Part shown: positions 31,034 to 42,627 of the stretch, piece after piece
Position numbering within the stretch: the first letter of the stretch is position 1
How the letters are laid out: each line of letters starts with the position of its first letter
Origin: Castanea sativa
Lineage: Eukaryota; Streptophyta; Magnoliopsida; Fagales; Fagaceae
Assembly: GCF_040712315.1 (NCBI RefSeq)
Contig: NC_134017.1
Span: 4,556,001-4,620,000 of the forward strand
Direction of reading: 5' to 3'
DNA: 64,000 nucleotides
Made by a program: the position numbers and the translations under genes
Notes under the pieces: generated by a model
Database searches by the model: none
What the model saw: the letters and a program-made list of their open reading frames with translations, nothing else
What the model was told of the DNA's origin: nothing

Positions 31034-34000
31034 TGTATTTTGTTCACCCTTAATTTGCGTGCTAGACATAAAAATCTAAAAAATATTAACATTCTTCCAC
31101 AGTGCTATGGAAACATTTAGATTGACATGGCGCAACCCATTCGGGTTGCGGAGCACTCAAAATGTCATTTCAGGTAAAATTGACCAAAATGCCCCTAGCC
31201 AACCCTAGTTTGACTGAAAGTCAAAATTAGTCAAAATCATCTCAAAACTACATTTTTCATGATTCTACGTCAAACCCAATCTACTCGGTAGTTTTCGTCA
31301 ACTTTGATCAAGTTTGACCCGAGGTTGACCCTCAAGAGCATAAAAAACCCGAATTTTTATCCAACCATTGGAATGGATTGAGGATAGCATCATTGTGAAG
31401 ATTATTGAATTCCTTTTCCAACGACTATTCATGGATCAAAATCGAAGTCATTACGGTTAAGATATCTTGAAAATCGTGCGAAGTGTATTGGCTCGCTTCC
31501 CAAGGCCATAACATTTGATCCAACCATTGGCTTTCTAAGTTCTTTAGCTTTTCAAAAACTACACAGCTAGACCTTTTCAGGGACACCAAGATCAACCCAA
31601 TCCAAGCCCTAGAAGGCCTTCATCAGGCCATTCCAAGTTGCCAGCTACTTAGTTTGGCCAGCGGCCACTAAATGGGCATTGGAGGTGAAGAGTCACTAAT
31701 TCATTATAAACACCCCCAAATCCCCCCCCCCCCCCTCAGATTTTGTTTTTTTAAAAAAAGGTTTTGGGCATTTTTGGAGCATTTTTCTTGGTAGATTCTC
31801 TCTCTTTTCCTTTCTAAATTCTCTCCCAAACACATCAATGACCTTTGATTTCTCTCTTCTCTCAACAATCAAGAGGTAATGGTCCTGCACTCTTTTTCCT
31901 TTCCTTGGTCTTAGGACCTTAGTTTTGAGGTTTAAAGGGTGTAGATGCAGCTTTTTAGCTACAATTTACTTTATCTTTGTTCATAATATGCTTTATTGTT
32001 TTTCCTAGCATATTCTTTGCTTTATCTTGTTTCCTAGCATGTTTTATAACTTTCCTAGCATGTCTACTTGCTTTTTGCCATGTTTTCATTGCTTGGGCGA
32101 TATAGATCTAGAATAAGCATGGTATTTAGGCATATCCTAGCCCAAGGATATGTCCAAACACCATTTCTTGTGCCTAGATCTACATCCTTATGTGCTTCGT
32201 GTCATCTTTGTGCCTAGATCTTCATTTTTATGTGCTACTTGCTATGTTTTTGCTCAAATCTATATCTTTGTGTGCTCCATGCCATGTTCATGTATCTAGA
32301 TCTACATGTTGGTTACTGTGCCATATGCTTCTAAAACCCTTTTGCCTCTTGTTATGCCTTCTTTCTTGTGTTTTAGCCCTTTAGGTAGGGTGTAGATCTA
32401 AATCTTGTGGTCTAGGCATACATCCATACACCTAGGCCTATATAATAAGGTTTGGATCATTTCTTTTATGCATGTCTATGTTTGCTTGCTTGCTTCTATG
32501 CTTCATATCCATGTTTGCCTGTCTAGATATAGGCTTTGCCATACTTTGTGCCCTCTGTGGGTTTGTTCTTGTCGGTCTTGTTGATGTCGTATTAATGCTG
32601 CCCTCAATTTGCGTGCTGGACCCTAAAAAATCCAAAAATTTTATTCTCTCCATGGGGCCACGAGAACAACCAGAATGGCGTGGCGCAACTCGTTCGGACA
32701 TTTGACTGCTCAAAGTGCCTTTTTCAACCAAAATGACCAAAATGCCCGTTGGTCAACCAAGTCAAAATCCTCACAAAACGACATTTTTCATGGTTTTATA
32801 TCAAACCCGAGCCCCTTGGAGATTTTTAGCAACTTTGACTAAGTTTGACCAAGTTTAACCCTAATCTTGATCCAGTCATCAAAGCAGGTTGAGACCAATG
32901 CCATTGCAATTGTAATCAAATTCTCATTCCAACAACTTTTCATGGGTCGAAATCAGAGTTAAAATGGTTGAGATATTGAGAAAACCGTGAATAGCGCGTC
33001 AGCATGCTTCTCGAGGTCATAACTTTTGATCCAACAATTGGAATTTTAATTTCTTTAGTTTTCTAAAAACTAGACATCCAGATCTTTCCAGGGACACCAA
33101 GATCGCCACAATCTAAGTCCAACAAGACCTCCAAATGCGCGTCCGAAGTCAAAACTAAAAAAGTGCATGAGGACGAAATTGCTGACGTCAGCCAGGCCCG
33201 ACCCAGCGCATAAACAAGGGCCCTGAAAAGCGTGCCAGGGCCTATAAAAAAGGCTCCTAGCAGCTCAGATTGAAGGGGGGACATTTTGGGAGTTGTTTGG
33301 GCATCTTTCTAGGCATTTTCTCTCTCTTTTCTCACCATATTTCTCTCCTAAAAAACACAAAAACACATTAAAGGTTCTTAATTCTTCTTTCTTCTCCAAA
33401 AAACACAAGGTAGTGTTCATACCCTCCATCTTCCTCTCCTTGGTTCTATACCTTGGATTTGAGGTATAGGGGTATGGATGTAGCTTTTTAGCTACTATCC
33501 ATACCCCTTTTTCTTTAAACCTTCATTTAGCTTTTATCTTGCTATCTCTTGCCTTAATAACATTATTTACTGCTTAATCTAGTATGCTCTTTGATTTATT
33601 TTGCTTCTAGCATGTTTTTGGTTTATTTCCATATGCTTCCATGATTGTTCATGTGCTAGTTGCCTTTTCTTCATACTTTATGCTTTATGCCATGTTTAGG
33701 TCCTTCTTTCTTATGTGTTGATGTTTGGGTCTACATGCCCACATGCTTGATATTATGTTTTCGGCTATGCCTTGCTTAGATCTACATGTTTGTATGCATG
33801 TTATATGCTCCTATGCCTTTGTCCATGCCGGTCACATGATTGTATGCTTGGGTTTGCATTCTCCCATGCCTTTATGTTTATATCTGCATGCTTAGATATA
33901 TATCCATTTTCTTACATGTGCATTTCCATGCTTATATGTGTAGATCAGTGTGTTTACATGCTTAGATCGATATTCTCTACATGCTTTATACAATCATCTA

Positions 34001-34620
34001 TGTGCTTGCGTGCTTCACGCTATGTTTATGTGCTTAGGCCTAGACCTTGTTTGTCATGCCATGTGCTATTGCAACCCTTTTGTTCCTTTTGTTGGATTTT
34101 CTTGTGTTTTAGCCTAATGGTTAGGACCCGATCTAAACCCTATGGTTTTTGTCATCGTCCATACATCAAGGCCCATATCAAAGGATTTGGATCATCCTAT
34201 TTGCATGTCTATGCTTGCTTGGGACCACACCCATTCAAAAGCCAAATCTCAAACCCCCAGTGCATGCAAAGCCCCAAAAGTCAATGCCAAAATCATGTTT
34301 TTTACTGTCAATCTCTGAAAATTAAAGTTTTATCAAAACAAAGGACTGTCCTTGGACAGGCGTTGTGGGGTGTCTAACACCTTCCTCACACGTAACCAAA
34401 CTTCTGGACTCAAGAATCAAGATTATTTGCCATCCACATTAGATTAGGAAATATGCCATTTTTCTTAGCCTATGATTGGTAATAAAATCAATTAGAAACA
34501 GGTGACCAATCACACCTTAGAAAAACCCAATGATTGGTGACGACTTCACTTACCTTTGGTAATCACCTAAAATTTGGCCAAGATTCCTACCACACCTCCA
34601 AAGGTAGACCTACCTTCCTC

Positions 34621-34656
<36 letters not shown>

Positions 34657-34796
34657 ACCCAAAGCACCGCATGAATAGCACAATTATCGAGAGGGGCCTC
34701 CAACGGGCCCTGCGTGTGTGAGAGCATCACCACGGCAGGTGGTCGAATGAAGGCCCGAGGGCAGTTTTCCAACCGTTCGAGGCTTGAGCGTCGACA
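31034..34796 (+). mobile_element. Long LTR with internal duplication (Ogre/Tat-like), plus sense
   Basis: A block starting near TGTATTTTGTTCACCC ends in TCGACA three bases before a primer-binding-site-like sequence. Internally two related units of about 1.55 kb follow each other (31052 and 32606 onward). Both start AATTTGCGTGCT, contain GACCAAAATGCCC, a TTGATCCAAC.ATTGG stretch and CAGGGACACCAAGATC, and end in pyrimidine- and TGCTT-rich sequence. Very long LTRs with subrepeats and an Arg-type primer site are known for Ogre elements. The left boundary is uncertain and the partner LTR is absent, so this is the 5' end of a truncated element. Frames inside are not convincing genes. Confidence 0.45.
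34625..34655. repeat. (GA)n microsatellite
   Basis: About fifteen GA units inside the long LTR. Confidence 0.95.
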
Positions 34797-34799
34797 AAC

Positions 34800-34817
34800 T
34801 GGCGACTCCATTGGGGA
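34800..34817 (+). other. Primer-binding-site-like sequence
   Basis: TGGCGACTCCATTGGGGA directly downstream of an LTR-like CA end. This form is widespread at the 5' end of plant gypsy elements. The following 250 bp would be the start of the internal region, after which a (TA)n tract and unrelated sequence follow. Confidence 0.55.
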
Positions 34818-35071
34818 TCAATGAGAGTTTAGCCTTTAGAACTTTTGATAAAACCATAATCTTTGGACATTGGCTTTCAAAACTATGGAAATTGGCATTA
34901 GCCTCCAGGGCTTTCCTTTTTGAAAAAGGCTTCAAAAGAGCAAAAACATTTTCCAAAAAGAGATGTAAGATATTTTCATGGGGCTTTACAGCTTTCCTTA
35001 CAAGCTTTATCGCTTTCCTTCGCAAGCAAACATAGAGTAGCAAATTTAATTTCCATTACACCTTTATCTGC

Positions 35072-35075
<4 letters not shown>

Positions 35076-35135
<60 letters not shown>
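35076..35135. repeat. (TA)n microsatellite
   Basis: About thirty TA units. Confidence 0.95.
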
Positions 35136-35137
<2 letters not shown>

Positions 35138-35479
35138 GTTGTGCTTTGAAAAAGTCTTTCCCCTTCATTAAGGATTGCATGACATATGCACCATTCTTGA
35201 GCTGAACCTAGGCTTCGCACTACTAGCGTAGTCACATCTCTATGGGGATTTCATCACCCCATTTGACAAATCTACCGTTAAATTACATGATTTTCATATA
35301 TTTTTCATGCTTAAAAAATTTCAAGGTGATCAAAGATTAATAGCCATGTCATCAATCAATTGTTTAAATTTAAGTTTTGTAGTTTGAGCTCCTATTTAAA
35401 CAAGAAGGTAAAAAAAGAAAAACCTAACGCTAGAAAGCTCCATAAGATTTTGTTTTTGAAACCCTAGCCTTCTCCTACA

Positions 35480-35990
35480 GAAGAAAGAGTTCTTGCACCA
35501 ACATAGAATATCTTATTGGTGTTGCTATATGAAACTGCTGCAAATCAACTACAACAATCAAAGGGTTGTTGGAGTTAATCATATACTAGAATCCATGCAT
35601 CATTGGTTAGTCATGTACTGGGATTCATGCATTGAACGAAAAGATTGTCGCTATAATATAAGTCCAATTGGGTATTGGGGTAAGGATTCAACTATAGATT
35701 GGTATTTCGGGATAGGCCAAAGGGTTTGGTAAGATTCCTTATACTTGTAACCGCTTGTGATTGATAATAGTGGATTATTGGGAGTGGTGACCTTAAAATC
35801 ACCCGGTGGGGTTTTGCCTCGGTGGTTTTCCCCATTTGTAAACAAATCACTCGTGTAAATTTATTTTTCGCTACATTTAGTTTAGTTGGTAATTTGTTTG
35901 ATCTACCACGTCATTGCACGTAATTGAACCTAATTAATTAACTTGGGTAATTAATTAATTTGCAAGGGGTCAATTCATTTTAATCCAACA
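35480..35990 (+). mobile_element. Copia-type LTR fragment
   Basis: Positions 35700-35845 match the reverse complement of 21829-21950 (ACCGGGTGATTTTAA, TCACCACTC, AATCCACTATTATCA). The fragment continues through TAATTAATTAA-type sequence to ...TTTTAATCCAACA at 35990, which looks like an LTR end. No duplication was found, and the left edge is not defined. Confidence 0.5.
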
Positions 35991-37035
35991 AGTAACAACA
36001 GTGAACTACCCTTGTAAATTAACTATTAGCGAAGGTATTGCCACAAAATTCCTTTCAGCAACAAGAGTTATGACGACTTTGTAGGGTTGTATGCCCTCGC
36101 TAGTAACCTTTTGTGATGATATTTAATATTTTACTAGAAAGTTTTACCCTTGCAAATAGGCATTTTTCTTGTAGTTATTTACCTCTGTCCTGATTTTCTA
36201 AACAGTAATTGTCCAAGCTTTTAATCTTCTCTGCTTGAGAGGCATTTTACTTTTTTAAAATTTTATTCGATGTACTGGTTATGTTCGAATTAGTTAATAA
36301 TACTTACTTGTGGGGTATTATCATAGTATCTTGCTATTTACGACAAGTTTCTCTATCTTCTATTATGCACACCCTAAGTAAAAAGTTTCTCTATCTTCTA
36401 TTATAAAAAGTAGTGAAAAGATTAGTGTCTTATTTCCCTTTGTCCTAATTTTCTAAATGATACATGTACAAGCTTTTAATCATGTCCACTTGAGAGGCAT
36501 GTTAGGTTTTAAAATTTTCATTTTAATTTATTGGTTATATTCAATTTAACAATTAATTCATCTTTTTCAAGTTTCCCCCTTTTAACACTTGTTGAGTTTT
36601 TTTTAGAAATTTTCAAAAGTTAGATAATTCCCTACAAAAGTTCGACATATACTTCTAAAAGCAACAACATCAATGTTTTATTTATTTAAAAATTTCATGG
36701 TTATGAAATATTCATATATTTAGAATGTACATTAATCATGAAGCCACCTAAATAAAATAAGGATAGTTCAGATTATTAGCCGTTTTAAGTTATAAGTCAA
36801 ACGCTGTTTATGTAGACTTTGGTTTAACAACTGAACTCTAGATGTCTTGGAAATGTCATGAAGTATCAACTATATATTAGTATTAAGCTTGGTATCAACT
36901 ATATATAATTAGATTTAAAATCTTGGTATTAAGCTTGTCGTTCAACTCTAGATGTCTTTGCAATATTTATCTGCATGGATTACCAAGTTTCTTGAATATT
37001 TTTAAAAAATAACAAATTCTCATGAAGTTGTTATA
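35991..37035. other. AT-rich stretch, no gene seen
   Basis: It includes a short direct repeat of the AAGTTTCTCTATCTTCTATTAT segment near 36346 and 36386. No coding frame or transposon terminus was recognised up to the insertion site of the gypsy element. Confidence 0.5.
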
Positions 37036-37040
37036 TTAGA

Positions 37041-37796
37041 TGTAAGTGCACAATTGCACCTGGACCCAAAGAAATTTATGGGCTCAGGCCCAATGAGCCT
37101 TAAACAATAAAATTTGTAGAGTGTGGGCTTGAAATCTAGGTTAGAAGTACTGAGAACTTGACAACAGGCTAAGAAGTACAAACACTTGTAAATATTGAAT
37201 GATAATTGCTGATGGACCTCCTCGGACGTGAGCCGAGGACTACTGTTATGTTATTTCTCTTCATTTCTTAAAGATTACAATTCTTAATTTCTTTCTTAGT
37301 TACAGACTGCCCCTTTTCTTTAACCTTCACCCCCTTAAATACTTCATTTTCTAATGCTTTGTCCACGTGTTGCTCAAACCCCCTCCCCCCCTAGATATTT
37401 CTTCCCTTAGTGCCTTTGAATAGTGACCAAAAGTTTCAGCCTTACTGTTCAGGGGTCATTTCCCCATTAATGCGGCCAGGGAGGTAGGTGCAGAGTCTTT
37501 AATGTGGAGGTGGCAGCCTTTGCTCTTCGTATTTTTCTAACACCGGTGTATCTAGAAGGTTCAGGGTTTCCCCCTTTTAACCAACAGTCTTTCCAGAATT
37601 CTGCTTTGACCTTCGTAGTGAATCTCCGACTTCTCTTGGATCTGTCCGAGGAGAAACTCACCCTCGGCTGTATCCTCGGACCCTCGGTGTATGGGCCAAT
37701 TCGCAGTACTAACAAATCCTTAGCTCAAGAGCAGTTCGGCTCTCCTTGCTAGAGCCCAAAGGCCCAAATGCCTGCTTGGGTCCTTTACTCCCCACA
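37041..37796 (-). mobile_element. 3' LTR of the gypsy element
   Basis: 756 bp, TGTAAGTGCACA to CCCCACA on the plus strand. It contains several GTCCGAGG/CCTCGGAC motifs that recur in the internal tandem array. An 82-codon frame on each strand within it is repeated in the other LTR and is not a gene. Confidence 0.93.
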
Positions 37797-37813
37797 ATAG
37801 CCCCTCAAAACTC
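37797..37813 (-). other. Polypurine tract of the gypsy element
   Basis: The minus strand reads GTTTTGAGGGGCTAT immediately before the 3' LTR start TGTGGGG. Confidence 0.65.
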
Positions 37814-38301
37814 TATTTTTCAGCATTCGAGGAGAAAAATAGGGTTTTGATCCAAAGAGAACTTATCCCACACGTTTTGTAAATAACTGCGCGTGTGGAG
37901 ATCGTTTCGTGTTCTAGAGGATGCCACTTGGCGGTTTTATTTTCAAAAACGCGCACATTTATTACCGTAAGTTACACCCTGTCTCTCACGTTCAACGGTG
38001 AGATGAGCATCCAACGGCCCTTGTTACCCCCTGAAAATTTGGGCGGGACGAATACAATTTCGAGGCCGCTTTCCCGCCCGTCGTGAATCTTTGGGAACCT
38101 GCGCCTTCATTTATTTCTTTAGAAGCTAATCCCATCAAACATCAGTAATCACCTTTTCTCTGCAGAAATCCGTGGAAATTCGCACAACTTCAGATCTGTA
38201 AGTGCTTATTCTTTTTCCTTAACCCATTCTCCTCGGATCCTGTCCTCGGCTCCCCTTTTAACTGTTCTCCCTCTTAGAACTTAGTCTTTCGTTCCTTTCT
38301 A

Positions 38302-40764
38302 ATGGGAAAACTTAAGTGTCTAGTTGATACCGCCACTGAGATGGAAGGTTTTAGAGCTAAGTATCACATTCCCAGAGACGTAGGTTTAAAATACTGCCCG
38401 ACGGAAGCCGTGGTTGGTTCTAGGAAAACCGGAGAGGTCATTATCCCGATAGTCGCCTTCGTAGAAGGTGGGATGACCTTTCCAATGAAACCCGTAACCA
38501 GGGAGTACCTCCGTAACCACCGGTTGTGCCCCGATCAGTGCGCTCCCAACGTTTTTAGAGTCTTAGGAAGCATCGATGCTCTAAACAAGCAGATGGGTCT
38601 GAACCTCACCTGGCATGACGTCGCTTTTATGTATGAATGCCACAAACTCACTAGAGTAGGTTATTATATCAAATCCCGCTCTAGCGTAGTTAGGTTAATC
38701 TCTTGTCTGCCCAAGTCCAATAAAGGCATGAAGGACGACTACCTCATCGTCTCAGGCAACTGGCACGATGGACCCCACTGCCCAGTTGAGTGGGGAGATC
38801 CAGGTGCGACACCTTAGGATCTAACTTCCCGCCCCATAACTCCATCTAAACATCTTAGAATGTCATTTGCCTTTACAAACTATTTGACTTTCGTTTATTA
38901 CATGTTCTACGAATTTGACCATGTTTGTTTGGTTTGGTGTCTTTCTTTGTAGATAAACAACACGTGCGCCCCCGCTTGAGCCACTGTAATGTCGTAGATT
39001 TGAACAGAGTGCTTCGCTCAGAAGTGTTTGTGAGTAAAGACCTACAATTGAGGGTGGCTCATTTAATATTAGGGTACAACCCCATCTCCTCGGACTTCCA
39101 AGAGATCGAGAACGCCATCATTGCCGGTGACTAGAGGTGTAGGAGGATTCACGTAGCCAGACCACACTTCTTGGCCGACCACGACCTTCCTAACGACCCC
39201 CACACTGTACTGTACTCACAACTGATTGCTGCGATTCCTCTCGCCACGTACTCTCAGGCAACTGTTGTCCCAGAGGAGCAAGTGTCTTCTTCGAACACGT
39301 TGGACGAGGAGATAGAATAGTTTCAACTCGAGGACGCCCCACGACCTCGTGGAAACCCGTTCGTTGTTCTTTCCGACGAGGAAGAAGAAGCAGCCGAGGC
39401 CTCTGGGATCGCGGGCTTAGTGATAGCGCGTCCAGACGATAGCTCCATTGAGGAAAACATGGACGAGCTTAAGGACCTTATGACCACGAGAGGCGCGAGA
39501 GTGGCCAAAAAGGGGACGAGGGGGTCCCAAGCTCCCCCAGCCTTGCCACCACCCCCTCCTCTAGCCGACCCCAAGCCTCCGGCCGAAGATCCAAAGAAGA
39601 AAAGGAAGGTGAAAGCCGAGGGGGCTAGTGGCGAGAAGCAAAAGAAATTGAAATAACAGCCAGCGCCGGCCCAGCAGCAGAAGCTAGATAAGGACAAAGG
39701 CCGGGCTCGCTCAGTCGAGAGTGGGGAGATCAGAGACATGGCCGAAGTGCGCCGAGCACTGGCTACCTGGTCTCCTGACTTGAGACTGGACGGCGCACCA
39801 ATCCCCTGCCACTCCAGTATTAGGGCAATCCAACAAGGCCATGCCCACCACTTGGCCGAGGCGTTGGAGCGTCCTCTTCTGCTGCCCAAGGACATGGAAA
39901 CCTTGGAGAAGATGAGCCAGCCTCAGTTGTTCCTTTCATTAAAAAGGGATTTAGCTCTAGTAAGTTCCACCCCACACTCGTACTCTAGATTCATCTGTAA
40001 ACACTTTACCATATTTAACCCCCTGACATTTTTTGCAGGCCATCCAAGAAGTTTTCATAGCCGAGAAGTTCGTGGAGGATTCTCGGAAGCGCGCTGGGAT
40101 GGAGCAAGAACTACGGCAAGAGGCAGAAAGGTCCCTAGGCCAAGTCCTAGCAGAGAATGGGAAGATCACATCGCAGCTGGCCGATTTAAAAAGAGAGAAG
40201 GATGGTGCCGAGGCCAGCTTAAAGACGATGGAAAACCAAGTAGTGGAGCAACGTAAGCTTCTTCGTCGAAAGGACGACGAGCTCTCTCAAGCCCAACGGG
40301 CATGCTCTGACTTGGAGAAGGAGCTTACGCTGGCGAAGGAGGAGGCTCGCGCCCACAAGCACGCACTGGAGGCCGTGAAGAAGGCTAGCTATCAGGAGGG
40401 CGTAAATGCAACGCAAGAACAGTTGACAGAAGCCTTTGCGGCCTTGTGCCGAGAGTACTGTCAACAAGTCTGGGGAGAGGCCATGAATGCAGCAAGGGTT
40501 CCTTAAGCTTTCGAGCTGAGGAAGCCCGAGAACATTGGGCTTCCCCTAGACATACAGGAGATAGAAGACCCTCTTGTTGCTGCCTCCCCTGCCCTTCCTT
40601 CTGTGGTGCAAGAACTCATTCCTGATCCTACAGAACCTGAAGGTTCCCATAAAGGGAAGGACGAGCGTGGCGGTGCCGAGAAGGAGCAAATTCAGAACGT
40701 GGAGCCCCTCGTTCCTTCAACAGACAAAGGGAAGCAAGTTTTGTCTACCTTTGAGCTGGACTGA
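38302..40764 (+). pseudogene. Spliced antisense gene of the Tat element, broken
   Basis: This gene of unknown function lies opposite to gag-pol; extra ORFs at this place are known in Tat elements. Three exons are supported by GT-AG introns that keep the frame: 38302-38803, 38953-39959 and 40039-40764. Exon 1 encodes a conserved-looking globular part (NLTWHDVAFMYECHK). Exon 2 has an acidic, then Pro-rich linker with PKKKRKV at about 39593-39613, a classical monopartite nuclear-localisation motif. Exon 3 encodes about 130 residues of heptad-rich coiled coil (EQELRQEAER, EKELTLAKEE). In-frame stops are TAG 39132-39134, TAG 39318-39320, TAA 39654-39656 and TAA 40504-40506; the frame otherwise runs on to TGA at 40762. 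The G-box promoter layout of the other family is not obvious here. Confidence 0.75.
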
Positions 40765-41281
40765 AGAACACTGAGGTTGGCAGCAGCTCCCTCCAAGACC
40801 CTCCTCCCTAAGCTTAGGGCCTGGCTTAGGACTTTCATGTACTCCCCTTTTTTTTTTGATGATGTATATAATTAATGAAGGAAAATTTTATTCAACTTTC
40901 ATGTACTCCCCTTTTTGTGCTTGTCATGAAAGTTCTCACTAATACATAGTTAAAGGAAGAACAGAATAAACAAATCTAACTCTAGGAGTTGCACAATTAT
41001 AACCTCCAAACAGCCATGCGCGTATTTGCTTTGCAAAGTAGAACATTTAAGAACTTGGCAGAGATTAACTTGGTTGGATATTAAACAATGCCTTAGTTAA
41101 AAAACTCATATGATGGTTAAACTTTTGTAATTTGAGATATTACTTTCAGTAGGATGTAAGGTCCGAGGGCTATTCCTTACAAAAATTTGTTTAACACTTA
41201 AAGATATAGAACTTAAGATCTAAGTTAATGAATAGTAAGATACAAATTTCCGTAAAGCATGTAATAAGAATAAGAACAGCG
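40765..41281. other. Spacer between antisense gene and tandem array
   Basis: AT-rich. The ACTTTCATGTACTCCCCTTTTT segment occurs twice (about 40831 and 40895). A diverged extra unit of the 151-bp repeat can be traced from about 41130. No coding was seen. Confidence 0.55.
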
Positions 41282-42570
41282 ACTAAGATATCAATTTCCA
41301 CAAGGTTTGTGGTCCGAGGACCATACTTAACCAAGTTTCTGTTTGACACTTAAGAATAATAACTTCAAATGTTAATTTTTCCAAAGTAGGAGATCCGAGG
41401 ATCCGGCATAACTAAGGTTCTGTTTAACAAATGATAAGATATCAATTTCCACAAGGTTTGTAGTCCGAGGACCATACTTAACCAAGTTTCTGTTTGACAC
41501 TTAAGAATAGTAACTTCAAATGTTAATTTTCCCAAAGTAGGAGATCCGAGGACCCGGCATAACTAAGGTTCTGTTTAACAAATGATAAGATATCAATTTC
41601 CACAAGGTTTGTGATCCGAGGACCATACTTAACCAAGTTTCTGTTTGACACTAAGAATAGTAACTTCAAATGTTAATTTTCCCAACGTAGGAGGTCCGAG
41701 GACCCGGCATAACTAAGGTTCTGTTTAACAAATGATAAGATATCAATTTCCACAAGGTTTGTGGTCTGAGGACCATACTTAACCAAGTTTCTGTTTGACA
41801 CTTAAGAATAGTAACTTCAAATGTTAATTTTCCTAAAGTAGGAGGTCCGAGGACCCGGCATAACTAAGGTTCTGTTTAACAAATGATAAGATATCAATTT
41901 CCACAAGGTTTGTGGTCCGAGGACCATACTTAACCAAGTTTCTGTTTTACACTTAAGAATAGTAACTTCAAATGTTAATTTTCCCAAAGTAGGAGGTCCG
42001 AGGACCCGGCATAACTAAGGTTCTGTTTAACAAATGATAAGATATCAATTTCCACAAGGTATGTGGTCCGAGGACCATACTTAACCAAGTTTCTGTTTGA
42101 CACTTAAGAATAGTAACTTCAAATGTTAATTTTCCCAAAGTAGGAGGTCCAAGGACCCGGCATAACTAAGGTTCTGTTTAACAAATGATAAGATATCAAT
42201 TTTCACATGGTTTGTGGTCCGAAGACCATACTTAACCAAGTTTCTGTTTGACACTTAAGAATAGTAACTTCAAATGTTAATTTTCCCAAAGTAGGAGGTC
42301 CAAGGACCAGGCATAACTAAGGTTCTGTTTAACAAATGATAAGATATCAATTTCCACAAGGTTTGTGGTCCGAGGACCATACTTAACCAAGTTTCTGTTT
42401 GACACTTAAGAATAGTAATTTCAAATGTTAATTTTCCCAAAGTAGGAGGTCCGAGGACCCGGCATAACTAAGGTTCTGTTTAACAAATGATAAGATATCA
42501 ATTTCCACAAGGTTTGTGGTCCGATGACCATACTTAACCAAGTTTCTGTTTAACACTTAAGAATAGTAAC
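41282..42570. repeat. 151-bp tandem array, about nine copies
   Basis: The AAGATATCAATTTCCACA core recurs at spacing 150-151 bp (unit starts near 41282, 41433, 41584, 41734, 41885, 42036, 42187, 42338, 42489). Every unit contains two near-palindromic GTCCGAGGAC cores about 80 bp apart, one followed by CATACTTAACCAAG and the other by CGGCATAACTAAGG. Inner copies are nearly identical; the first and last are diverged or cut. Such arrays in the 3' untranslated region are known for Tat elements. Confidence 0.95.
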
Positions 42571-42627
42571 AGTAAGCCCCTGAAGTATTTATAACTTTGA
42601 ACTGGTAACTAACAAAAGCACATTTTA

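Noticed and set aside
32190..32740. Frames on both strands in the first LTR subunit
   Set aside because: Same repeat-derived composition; no domain or consistent start.
33772..34377. 201-codon plus-strand frame with many Cys and Leu residues
   Set aside because: It falls within the repeated TGCTT/CATG-rich part of a long LTR. The composition follows the repeat, and the sister subunit has no matching frame.
37467..37752. 82-codon frames on both strands, repeated at 48426-48711
   Set aside because: They are in the two LTRs of one element. Repetition reflects LTR identity, not a gene.
39323..39895. 190-codon minus-strand frame
   Set aside because: It lies exactly opposite exon 2 of the antisense gene and owes its length to that exon's codon use; it shows no domain.
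41282..42570. CRISPR-like regular spacing
   Set aside because: The units are contiguous 151-bp copies without unique spacers, in a plant retrotransposon.
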